NCBI GenBank assembly: GCA_963773735.1
Contig: CAVZCK010000021.1
Span: forward strand, 620,001-684,000
Direction: 5' to 3'
DNA length: 64,000 nucleotides
From: CAVZCK01 sp963773735
GTDB lineage: Bacteria; Pseudomonadota; Alphaproteobacteria; Rhizobiales; Rhodomicrobiaceae
The notes under the pieces are model-generated. The model was not told the DNA's origin and ran no database searches. It saw only the letters and a program-made list of their open reading frames with translations. Below are positions 17,178 through 25,697 of the stretch, piece by piece. Each line of letters begins with the position of its first letter. Positions within the stretch are counted from its first letter, which is position 1. The translations under genes were made by a program, and so were the position numbers.

Positions 17178-18635
17178 ATGCCCCAAAGCGTTCTAATCGT
17201 GCACAGCGATTCGGCCGAGAGCCGGCGACTTGCCGAAATCGTCTCCCGGCTGGGTCTCACCGCCCGGTTCGAAGCCGGGAGCATGGCGGCCGTCGAGCCG
17301 GATCGCGACGATATGCCCAGCCTCATCGTCCTCGATCTTGCAACGATGCCTCTGCCTGATGCAGTTTCCTCGGTCCAGCGCGCACGCAAGGTGTTCGGCG
17401 TCCCGGTCATCGCGCTTGCCGATCCTCAGATTCCGGGAGCCGGCAAAGAGGCGCTCGAAGCCGGCGTCTTCGATGTCATCGCCAAGCCGGCAATCACCGA
17501 GCGGGTTGAAAGCGCGATCCGCAACGCACTGAAGATCACGGCGCTCGAAGAGGAAATCGCCCGCATCCGCCGCGAGCTTGGCCAGCCGCATTTTTCCGAC
17601 CTCGTCGCGCTCTCCTCGGAGATGCAGCGCGCCGTCACGCTGGCGCAGCGCGCCGCCAATCTCGATCTGCCGGTGCTCCTCGAAGGCGAGCCAGGAACCG
17701 GCAAGGAGGTGTTCGCGCGGATCATCCGTGCGGCGAGCAACCGCGCCGCCGGTCCGTTCGTCGTGCTGCGCTGCGGCGGCCGCGCCAATCTTACCGATGC
17801 CGGCAATGCGGATAGCAGCGTCGCCCTCATCGAGAATAGCTGGGCGGATGCCCAGGACGGCGTTCTCTTCATCGAAGAGATCAGCGACCTGCTACCGGCC
17901 GGTCAGGAAAAGCTGGCTGAATACCTCGTCGCGCAAGGCCTTGGCCTCGACCATCGCGATAAGAGCGTCAGGCTCATTTGCAGCAGCACCAAGAACATCG
18001 TCGAACGCGTGCGCAAAGGCGAGTTCCGCGAAGATCTGTTCTACCGGATCAACGTCTTCCCGATCTGGCTTCCGCCTCTGCGCGACCGCGTCGAAGATAT
18101 CCCGGCCCTTGCTCAGCATTTCTTAAGGCAGGTCATTGCCGAAGAAGGCAGACGCATCGACGATATCGACGACGCGGCCTTGGCGCTGCTCAAAGCTTAT
18201 GTCTGGCCCGGCAATGTGCGCCAGCTCGAGAACGCCATTTTTCGTGCCGTAGTGCTTGCCGAGGACGACCGGCTGACGATCGAGGAATTCCCGCAGATCG
18301 CTGCGCAGGTGCCTGGCTTCAGAGCCGGCATCCCGCCAGCGCCGTCATTCGCCTCTCGGCCTCGCTATGAGGGACCGGCGATGATCGGCGGAAGCCTGCC
18401 CTCGACACGCCCGATCGCGCTCGCGGCGATGGCGAACGGCACCATGCTCGGTATTCCTGCCCTTACAGCGGAAGGCGAGGTCAGACGGCTCGATGAGATT
18501 GAAGCCGATCTTATCAGGCTGGCACTCGGCCATTATCGCGGACACATTACCGAGGTTGCCCGCCGCTTGGGCATCGGCCGCTCGACGCTCTATCGCAAAA
18601 TGCGTGAATTCGGCCTTGCTCTGCGTCACAATTAA
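17178..18635 (+). CDS. Response regulator with AAA+ and Fis domains; bEBP-like but lacking GAFTGA
   Basis: The 485-aa protein has a receiver domain (residues 1-115; likely phospho-acceptor Asp in LIVLDLATM, conserved Lys in IAKPA), an AAA+ domain (Walker A GEPGTGKE; Walker B-like GVLFIEEISD; arginine region GEFREDLFYRINVFPIWLPPLRDR) and a C-terminal Fis-type helix-turn-helix (ITEVARRLGIGRSTLYRKM). The stretch between PFVVLRCGG and the Walker B is shortened and has no GAFTGA loop, which normal activators need to contact sigma-54. The acidic pair at the receiver start is replaced by HSDS. It may act as a sigma-70 regulator or repressor. The start is the ATG at 17178. Confidence 0.88.
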   Translation: MPQSVLIVHSDSAESRRLAEIVSRLGLTARFEAGSMAAVEPDRDDMPSLIVLDLATMPLPDAVSSVQRARKVFGVPVIALADPQIPGAGKEALEAGVFDVIAKPAITERVESAIRNALKITALEEEIARIRRELGQPHFSDLVALSSEMQRAVTLAQRAANLDLPVLLEGEPGTGKEVFARIIRAASNRAAGPFVVLRCGGRANLTDAGNADSSVALIENSWADAQDGVLFIEEISDLLPAGQEKLAEYLVAQGLGLDHRDKSVRLICSSTKNIVERVRKGEFREDLFYRINVFPIWLPPLRDRVEDIPALAQHFLRQVIAEEGRRIDDIDDAALALLKAYVWPGNVRQLENAIFRAVVLAEDDRLTIEEFPQIAAQVPGFRAGIPPAPSFASRPRYEGPAMIGGSLPSTRPIALAAMANGTMLGIPALTAEGEVRRLDEIEADLIRLALGHYRGHITEVARRLGIGRSTLYRKMREFGLALRHN

Positions 18636-18765
18636 GTGACGCTGACCCATTCCGTCTGGTTGGGCTTGCGAAAGCGCTTCCGTTTCGTCGAAAATGCCTG
18701 CATGGAAATCCGTAGGGGGTATTACGGCTGCCCGTGGGGATTGGGACGACAGGCACGAGGGGTTT

Positions 18766-20481
18766 ATGATCGAATTTCGCTGGCCGGCACGCGCTTTTTT
18801 AGCACTCACATTTGGATGCGCCTCGACGATGACCGCGCAAGCCGTCGAGCCGGATGGGCCGGACAAGCTCATCACGCGAATGGACGCAACCCTGATCGAT
18901 CTGCGGGACGAGCTCGATGGCACCACGAAGAAAAAGCCACCTGTCTCCAGAGAGACGGCCAAGGGGCTGAAGGAGTACTATTTCGAGCCCGGCGCCAAGC
19001 CCCTATGGGTCGGCAATAACGGCCTGAACCGGAAGTCCGCCGCAAGCCTGAAGATGGTCTTCGATCGTGCCGATAGCTTTGGCCTTGATCCGAAGGACTA
19101 CGCGGTCGTTGATGGGTCACGCTTTGCGGCCTATTCCGGCTATCCCGCCGAGTGGCTTGCGGACGCCGAAATCAGGATGAGCGCCGCCGCCGTTACCTAC
19201 GCCAGCTATGCCGAGGCCGGCCGGGTTGTACCGACTTCAATCGACCCAGAATCTCTGGACCTGAAGCCGGCAAGACCTGCGCCGCGCGCAGTGTTGAAGT
19301 CGTTGGCCGATGCTAAGGACATCGCCTCGCAACTTGAGAGCTATAACCCGACCCAGCCTCAATTCAAGGCCCTAAAAAAGAAGCTCGCAGAAGCAAGAGG
19401 CGCGATCAAATCCGGAGCCCTACCGGTACGCATCCCCGACGGGCCAGCCCTGGGCCCCGCGACGTACCATCCGCAGATCGCCATTCTTCGCGAGCGATTC
19501 TCGGTCCCCCCATCCGCGAATGCTCCGCACGGAAACCCGGTCGAATATTACGATGAGGCACTCGCCGAAGCGGTTCGGGCGTTTCAGGAAAGCAAAGGGC
19601 TCCAGGCGGACAGTGTCGTTGGACGCGACACGCGCGACGCGCTGAACCAAGGCACGGTCGCAGTCGACGTCAAGACACTGATCTCAAATATGGAGCGCTG
19701 GCGCTGGGAGCCGCGCGACCTCGGCGAAAAATACGTCTTCGTCAACATTCCCGAATTCAAATTCCGTCTGGTGAGCAACGGCAAGGTCATTCACGAAGAA
19801 CGCATCGTCGCGGGTTCGCCGCAGCATCCGACGCCGATCTTCTCGGACGAGATGGAGGAGGTCGTCTTCAATCCCTATTGGTATGTACCGCAATCGATCC
19901 TCGTGAAAGAGATCATACCGATGGTTTTGAACAATCCCGACTATCTGTCGCGGAACAATCTCGAGGTGATTTGGCTCGGCCAGCGTACCGTCGATCCCTA
20001 TATGGTTGACTGGTATCAGGTGAACCCGGCTAAGGTCACGCTGCGCCAAACGCCGGGAACCGCCAATGCGCTCGGCCAGGTCAAGTTCAACTTTCCGAAC
20101 AAACATTCCGTCTATATGCACGACACGCCGACCAAATATCTGTTCGACCGTCCGGTGCGCGCCTATAGCCACGGCTGCATGCGCGTGCGCAACCCGCTCA
20201 AATTCGCCAAACTGCTGCTCGCCGATCAGGGCTGGACCGATGACCGCATCCAGCAGACCCTGCTGACCGCCTCTGATGATCATGTGAAGCTGGCCAAGCG
20301 GATTCCGGTCCACATTGCCTATTTTACCGTCTGGGTGGATGAGAACGGCGAACTCCGGTCCTATCGTGATATTTATGGCTTCGACACCGCCACCAAAGTG
20401 GCGCTCAAACTCGAACCGGCAAAGGTGATCGCTTCAAAGAGCCAGGATTTCGATGCCGGCGAGCGAGGCCTGCAGAACTAG
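18766..20481 (+). CDS. L,D-transpeptidase, YcbB/LdtD type
   Basis: The 571-aa protein is a periplasmic L,D-transpeptidase that makes 3-3 crosslinks in peptidoglycan. It has an N-terminal signal sequence (MIEFRWPARAFLALTFGCAS). A central peptidoglycan-binding repeat (AVRAFQESKGLQADSVVG) follows. The C-terminal YkuD domain has the catalytic motif HGCMRVRN (Cys nucleophile) preceded by SVYMHDTPTKYLFDRPVRAY. The ATG at 18766 is preceded by GAGGGG. It is followed by another murein enzyme gene (DUF882) in the same orientation, so the pair may work together on the cell wall. Confidence 0.93.
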   Translation: MIEFRWPARAFLALTFGCASTMTAQAVEPDGPDKLITRMDATLIDLRDELDGTTKKKPPVSRETAKGLKEYYFEPGAKPLWVGNNGLNRKSAASLKMVFDRADSFGLDPKDYAVVDGSRFAAYSGYPAEWLADAEIRMSAAAVTYASYAEAGRVVPTSIDPESLDLKPARPAPRAVLKSLADAKDIASQLESYNPTQPQFKALKKKLAEARGAIKSGALPVRIPDGPALGPATYHPQIAILRERFSVPPSANAPHGNPVEYYDEALAEAVRAFQESKGLQADSVVGRDTRDALNQGTVAVDVKTLISNMERWRWEPRDLGEKYVFVNIPEFKFRLVSNGKVIHEERIVAGSPQHPTPIFSDEMEEVVFNPYWYVPQSILVKEIIPMVLNNPDYLSRNNLEVIWLGQRTVDPYMVDWYQVNPAKVTLRQTPGTANALGQVKFNFPNKHSVYMHDTPTKYLFDRPVRAYSHGCMRVRNPLKFAKLLLADQGWTDDRIQQTLLTASDDHVKLAKRIPVHIAYFTVWVDENGELRSYRDIYGFDTATKVALKLEPAKVIASKSQDFDAGERGLQN

Positions 20482-20686
20482 GCTCGACGTCACAATTCGA
20501 TCTTCACGCTGCCTGCGTCCCGCCTTCTGAGCGGCCGCGCCGAGCCTCGCCCCGGGGCAGAGATATCCACAAGTTGCCCAAAGGCGACGCCGCCATGTTT
20601 TCCCCGCATTTCCACAGATACTAATTTTTAACCACACGCCGCCGAAGATCGAGTCGCCTGTTCACGGGGCGAGTACGGTGCGACGG

Positions 20687-22071
20687 ATGCGTTGGGTTTT
20701 TGGGCAAATAGAGATCGGTTTCTTCAGATCCGATCGAGAGGGAAACTTGGTCACGTCTCCTTTCGGCCTTGAGCTGAGCCGGCGCGGATGGATTGCGTTT
20801 GCAATGCTCACCACTCTTCGCCTTTCGCTTCTTTCTCCCGCGGTGCGACCGCCGAGGAACGAAAGATCGAATTCTACAACATCCACACAAAGGATAACAT
20901 TTCGATCGTCTATAAGCGGGACGGAAAATTTATTCCGGAAGCTTTGCAGAAGTTGAATTACTTCATGCGCGACTGGCGCAAGAACGAGACGATCAAAATC
21001 GATCCGGATCTCTTCGATCTGATCTGGGAGATTCATCAGGAGCTTGGCTCGAAGCAGCCCGTCAACCTGATTTGCGGCCATCGCTCCGGCGCGACGAACG
21101 AAATGCTCCGGCGGACACGCGGCGGACAGGCGAGGGCGAGCCTGCATATTACCGGCCAGGCCGCCGACATCCAGTTCCCTGACATTCCGATCAAACAGCT
21201 GCGGAATTCCGCCTTGATTCGTGAGCGGGGCGGCGTCGGTTACTATCCGACCTCGGCCATCCCCTTCGTCCATGTCGATACCGGACGGGTCCGGCACTGG
21301 CCGCGCCTGCCGCGTCAGGAGCTTGCCATTCTCTTTCCCTCCGGCCACTCCGGATATATCCCGGCGGATGGCAGGCCGCTGACGAAGCAAGATTTCCAGA
21401 TGGCGCTCGCCAATCTGGAGAAGAAGGGCGGCGAGTTGCCGACCGCCTTGCAGCGCAGGCTTGAGAATGGCGGTCAAGGCCGTACGATCCTTGCCCGCCT
21501 CGCTCCGGACATGCTGCCCGCGGTGGTTAGGCCGGGGGCTGAGCCGAAGCCTCATATGCTTTTGGCAAGCCTTACGCCCTTTGCAGGGTTCGGCGATGGT
21601 CGGCCGGAAAAAAAGCCTGACGGCCCCGACCCGCTCATCCGCTCGGGCACACAGCAGACGGCGGCCGCGCCCGATGCCGATGTCTTCAAACGTGATTTCC
21701 TGGCGAAGGCGCCGACGGAAAACGTGCCCGACGATGAGATCGCCGGATCGCCTGATTATGATGACGACCATCCGGACGAACTCGACTATCAGCCCTTCCC
21801 GATACTGCCGCTCATGGTCGATACGCCTGTTGCGTCGATGGATCTGAGCGGGGATGCGCCGGCTCTGAGCCTGTCGAAGGTGCATATGATGTTCGCCGAA
21901 ACCCGCGAGATGTATCAGATCGAGTTCCAGCCGGGCCTGCAATTTGCGCAGCTGTTCTGGGCGCAGCGTTTCCATGGAACGGCAGTCAATACCGCGCTTA
22001 AGCGGCTGGCCCGCGACAACGAGCCGCGAGCCGTGCAGACAGCGGAAGCGACAAGGACAGCCCGCAAATAA
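20687..22071 (+). CDS. DUF882 / peptidase M15-type murein endopeptidase (MepK-like), one frame break
   Basis: The body of the protein is a DUF882/YcbK-like zinc peptidase. It has the segments ICGHRSGATNEMLRRTRGG, LHITGQAADIQFPD (metal-binding His/Asp region) and GGVGYYPTSAIPFVHVDTG. The likely signal-anchor LSRRGWIAFAMLTTLRLSLL lies in a different frame, and the mature part resumes at ATAEERKIEFYNIHT, so a base is missing near 20845. The start is uncertain: ATG at 20687 and TTG at 20747 are both possible. A long low-complexity tail rich in Asp and Pro follows the domain. MepK-type enzymes cleave 3-3 crosslinks, which fits the adjacent L,D-transpeptidase. Confidence 0.85.
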
Positions 22072-22115
22072 CGCGACAGCCGCCGTCGGATCGGCCCCCG
22101 CCGCTTCGCGTGCTG

Positions 22116-22418
22116 TCACTGTTTGCTTTCGAGTCCGCCGATCATGCCGAGTGCGTGCATATAGGTGGCGAGCAGCGCCTCCTGCTCCATTCTCTCATGA
22201 TCGTCCTGCTTGCGCATGCGGATGATGGCGCGCAGCGCCTTGGTATCGAAGCCGGTCGATTTCGCCTCGGCAAAAACCTCGCGAATGTCGGCGCTCAGCG
22301 CGGCTTTTTCTTCCTCTAACCGCTCGATCCGCTCGATGAACGCACGCAAGCGGTCTTTGGCGCTGCCCTGCAAACTTTCGGCCGGCGCGGATTCCTCGAT
22401 CATTTCGGCGATAGCCAT
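22116..22418 (-). CDS. DUF2312 (UPF0335) family protein
   Basis: The 100-aa protein is a conserved alphaproteobacterial family member of unknown function. It contains the diagnostic segment LRAFIERIERLEEEKAALSA (coiled-coil helix), DIREVFAEAKSTGFDTKALR and IIRMRKQDDHERMEQEALL. It is convergent with the DUF882 gene (44 bases apart). Family proteins resemble GapR, the nucleoid-associated protein of Caulobacter that binds overtwisted DNA; that role is inferred from the family only. Confidence 0.9.
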   Translation of the reverse strand: MAIAEMIEESAPAESLQGSAKDRLRAFIERIERLEEEKAALSADIREVFAEAKSTGFDTKALRAIIRMRKQDDHERMEQEALLATYMHALGMIGGLESKQ

Positions 22419-22518
22419 GAGCTTCTCCCCATTTCGTTGCGGCGCCGCGATTCGGCCCGGGAAATATCTGCGAGGAGGCTAGGAAACTCGCACGCCCGGC
22501 TCAAGCCGGGCGACGGAT

Positions 22519-23781
22519 TTATCCCATTTTGCAAATGCTTGCGGATAACCGTGAAAAAAAGCTCGTAGCGAATTTCTGGGGCAGTACCGACCCTTTAGTG
22601 ATTTTCCCGCCCGCCGCGGTCTCGAACCGGCCGAGCTGATCTGGCGTCGCCTCTTGCTGGTGCAGCGCCTTCCACTCGTCGTAAGGCATGCCGTAAATGA
22701 TTTCACGAGCTTCGTCTTTCGACAGCTCAACGCCCTTTTCGCGCGCTGCGTCCTGATACCAGTTGGACAGGCAGTTGCGGCAGAACCCGGCCAAATTCAT
22801 CAGATCGATATTCTGAACGTCGGCGTGATCGCGCAAATGCTGAAGCAGCCTGCGAAATGCGGCGGCTTCCAACTCGGTCGCCAGTTTCGGGTCGATGTCG
22901 GTCTTTTCCATGCCATCCTTCCTCCCGCCCTCCCCGTTCGCGCTCGCCGCGCGGTCGGTCCGGGATCCATAATGCCGGATGGTATGGAATGTGGCGTCGG
23001 CATTCCGTTTGGCAAGAAGGCCGCGCAGAATTCCGGCGAGCCGCTCGCCCCACGCGGCCTGCCCGGCCTCGTCGCGGATGAGGTCCTGGCGAACCTCGAT
23101 CAGCGCGTTCGCCAGCCCTCGCGTCGTTGCGTGCTGATGGATGCAGTCGCCCCGCAGTGCGCCGGCATAGGGCTCATTATCGCCGACGACTAGCGCGGCG
23201 TCAGCGCACAGCGCATCCAAGAGAGGAATTGCGAGCCGAGGGTCGTTGTCCCAAAGCACGCCGGCATGCCAGGGCCGCATCCAGCCGCGCCAGTTTTCCG
23301 TGAAGCTGTGCACCGAGAAGATCAGCGGCGGCCTGCCCGCAGCGATCATGGCGTCGATCATTTCATCGATGGCGCGATGATAGGGCCGGTAGAACGCGTC
23401 GATCCGCTTTTTCCGCTCGGCCGCAGTCATGCCGGTATTGCCTGGCACCATCGCGCCGTCGGAAATGCGCATGATAAGGGTCGGATCGTCCTCGCCGCGA
23501 TTCGGGTCGATCAGGAGGCGCGAGTAACGGGTCAGAATTGCAGGCGCGCCGAGAATAAGGGCCATCGACTGCGAGATTCCCGCCGCCCCCGGATCGTAGG
23601 CGATATGGCGCTCAAGCTGCGAAGGTGGTAAGCCGAGCGTATCGTAGCCCGGCGGAAAGGCATTGGCGGCATGATCGCAGACGATCAGAATCCCGCTGGT
23701 GAGCGAGCCCGGTAAAATAATGTAGGGTGCATCGGCTGGTAGCGAAACAGCCGTGCCGGTCTTTGGCACCGTGTGAAGCAT
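22519..23781 (-). CDS. N-formylglutamate amidohydrolase fused in frame to DUF1244
   Basis: Residues about 20-285 form an N-formylglutamate amidohydrolase: LIVCDHAANAFPPGYD, RLLIDPNRGEDDPTLI, YRPYHRAIDEMI and FSVHSFTENWRG are family segments. Residues about 290-400 match DUF1244 (IDLMNLAGFCRNCLSNWYQD, AREIIYGMPYDEWKALHQ). The two are usually separate adjacent genes. Here no stop separates them in any of the three frames. A start codon for DUF1244 alone at 22911 (MEKTDIDPK) follows a strong GGGAGGAAGGA site, so the second domain may also be made on its own. The hydrolase yields glutamate from formylglutamate. Confidence 0.85.
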   Translation of the reverse strand: MLHTVPKTGTAVSLPADAPYIILPGSLTSGILIVCDHAANAFPPGYDTLGLPPSQLERHIAYDPGAAGISQSMALILGAPAILTRYSRLLIDPNRGEDDPTLIMRISDGAMVPGNTGMTAAERKKRIDAFYRPYHRAIDEMIDAMIAAGRPPLIFSVHSFTENWRGWMRPWHAGVLWDNDPRLAIPLLDALCADAALVVGDNEPYAGALRGDCIHQHATTRGLANALIEVRQDLIRDEAGQAAWGERLAGILRGLLAKRNADATFHTIRHYGSRTDRAASANGEGGRKDGMEKTDIDPKLATELEAAAFRRLLQHLRDHADVQNIDLMNLAGFCRNCLSNWYQDAAREKGVELSKDEAREIIYGMPYDEWKALHQQEATPDQLGRFETAAGGKITKGSVLPQKFATSFFSRLSASICKMG

Positions 23782-23919
23782 GGCGTAGATATAGACGCCG
23801 CCCTATTGTGCGGCTAGAGCACGAAAGGCCCTTCCTGCTGTTTTTCAACGGGATTGGCTTTTTTGCACAATTGATGCATGAGACGCTCTGCAAATGCTCA
23901 AAAGCGTGCATTTCGGCAC

Positions 23920-25209
23920 ATGATGCAGGCAGATCACAGGACCATCCTCCGGTCGATCTTCGACGCGGCCGTTTCCGCTGCGCAGCCCGGCCGATGCCTG
24001 CCGCCGCATTTTCCGCCACCACCTCAAAACGGACGGTTAATCGTTCTCGCATGCGGGAAGGCCGCGGCGGCGATGGCGCAATCCGCGGAGCGGCATTATG
24101 CCGCCGCTATCGCCGAAGGCCGCGTCACGGGACTTGCCGTCACCCGCAACGGTTACGCGCTGCCGCTTCGCGCGTTCACGCTCATCGAAGCGGCACATCC
24201 GGTGCCAGATGAGACCAGCGTAAACGCCGCCAGCCGCGCGCTCGCCCTTGCCGAGCAAGCCGGCAAGACCGATCTGGTTCTCGCCCTCATCTCCGGCGGT
24301 GCCTCGGCGCTATGGGCCGCACCCGTCGATGGCGTGACGCTCGCCGAAAAGCAGGACCTTACGCGCGCGCTGCTGAGAGCGGGAGCGCCGATCAGCGCGA
24401 TGAACTGCGTGCGCAAGCATCTCTCGCGCATCAAAGGCGGGCGGCTCGCGCGCGCTGCGTTCCCGGCGCGGATCGTCACGCTCGCGATCTCCGACGTGCC
24501 CGGCGATGCGCCCGACACCATCGGTTCCGGGCCGACCGTTGCTGATTCGACCACGCTTGCCGATGCGAGCGCCGTCATCGAAAAATACCGGCTCCGGCCG
24601 GCGCCTTCGATCGAAGCCGCTCTTCTTGACCCACGCAACGAAACGCCGAAGCCGGGCGATCCGGCTTTCGCCGCCGCCGACTTCATCCTCGCCGCCGCGC
24701 CGAAAGACGCGCTCCGGGCCGCGGCGGATAAGGCCGCCGAGTTCGGCTATGAGCCGGTCGTTCTTGGCGACGCCCTGGAGGGGGAGGCCCATGAGGTCGC
24801 CCGTGATCACGCCGCGCTAGCTTTGGAGATGCAAAGAGGCGGGCGGCGCATCGCCATTCTCTCGGGTGGCGAGCTGACGGTGACGATCAAAGGCGGTGGC
24901 CGCGGCGGCCCCAATCAGGAATATGCTCTGGCCCTCGCGCTGGCGCTCGGCGGAGCGCCCGGCATTTTTGCCCTTGCCGGCGATACGGACGGCATTGACG
25001 GGGGAAGCGGCCGCGCCGATGATCCGGCCGGCGCATTCATTATGCCGAACACAGTTGCACGAGCGCGCGTTCAGGGACAGGATGCGGCAATATTTTTGAC
25101 AAAAAACGATTCCACCGGATTCTTCGAGATGTTAGACGACCTGATCATAAGCGGGCCAACATTCACCAACGTGAACGATCTGCGCGTGATCCTGGTCGAG
25201 CCGGCATGA
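23920..25209 (+). CDS. Glycerate 2-kinase (GckA/TtuD, MOFRL family)
   Basis: This 429-aa class II glycerate kinase phosphorylates D-glycerate at position 2. Signature elements are LACGKAAAAMAQSAE (catalytic lysine), ALISGGASALW, NCVRKHLSRIKGGRLA and AISDVPGD. The C-terminal MOFRL domain contains LSGGELTVTIKGGGRGGPNQE and ALAGDTDGIDGGS. It is divergent from the formylglutamate hydrolase gene and runs into DUF1036 and pyruvate kinase. 2-phosphoglycerate made here can feed enolase and then the pyruvate kinase encoded two genes on. The start codon is chosen among several near 23920. Confidence 0.93.
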   Translation: MMQADHRTILRSIFDAAVSAAQPGRCLPPHFPPPPQNGRLIVLACGKAAAAMAQSAERHYAAAIAEGRVTGLAVTRNGYALPLRAFTLIEAAHPVPDETSVNAASRALALAEQAGKTDLVLALISGGASALWAAPVDGVTLAEKQDLTRALLRAGAPISAMNCVRKHLSRIKGGRLARAAFPARIVTLAISDVPGDAPDTIGSGPTVADSTTLADASAVIEKYRLRPAPSIEAALLDPRNETPKPGDPAFAAADFILAAAPKDALRAAADKAAEFGYEPVVLGDALEGEAHEVARDHAALALEMQRGGRRIAILSGGELTVTIKGGGRGGPNQEYALALALALGGAPGIFALAGDTDGIDGGSGRADDPAGAFIMPNTVARARVQGQDAAIFLTKNDSTGFFEMLDDLIISGPTFTNVNDLRVILVEPA

Positions 25210-25247
25210 CGCGCAACAGCGTAAATCCTGCAAATCGTGGAATTGCG

Positions 25248-25697
25248 ATGAAGAGACACAACTTGGGCCGTATCGTCATTGTTCTTGGCATCTTCGCTGC
25301 CGCCATGCTCGGCCTTGCAGCGCCGGCCAGGGCCGACCTCAAACTCTGTAACACCACAACAAGCCGGGTCGGCGTTGCCATCGGCTATAAGGACGAAAAA
25401 GGCTGGGTCAGCGAAGGCTGGTGGAACGTCGCGTCTCAGACCTGCGAGGTGTTGCTGAAGGGGTCTTTGGTCGCGCGCTACTATTATATTCATGCCGTCG
25501 ATTATGATCGCGGCGGCGAATGGGGCGGTCCGTCCTTCATGTGCACGGCGGACAAAGCATTCACGATCAGGGGCGTCGACGATTGCCAGTCGCGGGGGAA
25601 TAAGCGCTCGGGCTTTTTCGAGGTCGACACGAATGAGGAGCGGGATTGGACCGTCCGGCTGACGGATCCAGGCGACAATGGAACGGCAACGCAATGA
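25248..25697 (+). CDS. DUF1036 small periplasmic protein
   Basis: The 149-aa protein has a signal peptide (MKRHNLGRIVIVLGIFAAAM, cleavage near APARADL). The DUF1036 core follows: LCNTTTSRVGVAIGYKD, WVSEGWWNVASQTCEVLL and YYIHAVDY. Four cysteines in the mature part could form disulfides. Function is unknown. It sits between glycerate kinase and pyk, and its stop overlaps the pyk start (ATGA at 25694-25697), so the three genes are probably one operon. A start at 25206 overlapping the gckA stop is possible but would put 14 residues before the signal peptide. Confidence 0.9.
   Translation: MKRHNLGRIVIVLGIFAAAMLGLAAPARADLKLCNTTTSRVGVAIGYKDEKGWVSEGWWNVASQTCEVLLKGSLVARYYYIHAVDYDRGGEWGGPSFMCTADKAFTIRGVDDCQSRGNKRSGFFEVDTNEERDWTVRLTDPGDNGTATQ

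Noticed and set aside
20555..20625. DnaA-box-like words (ATATCCACA, TTTCCACAG) suggesting an origin
   Set aside because: Only two imperfect words, no AT-rich unwinding element and no origin-associated genes nearby.
20662..22119. 485-codon open frame antisense to the DUF882 gene
   Set aside because: No recognisable domains; the plus strand carries a clear DUF882 peptidase.
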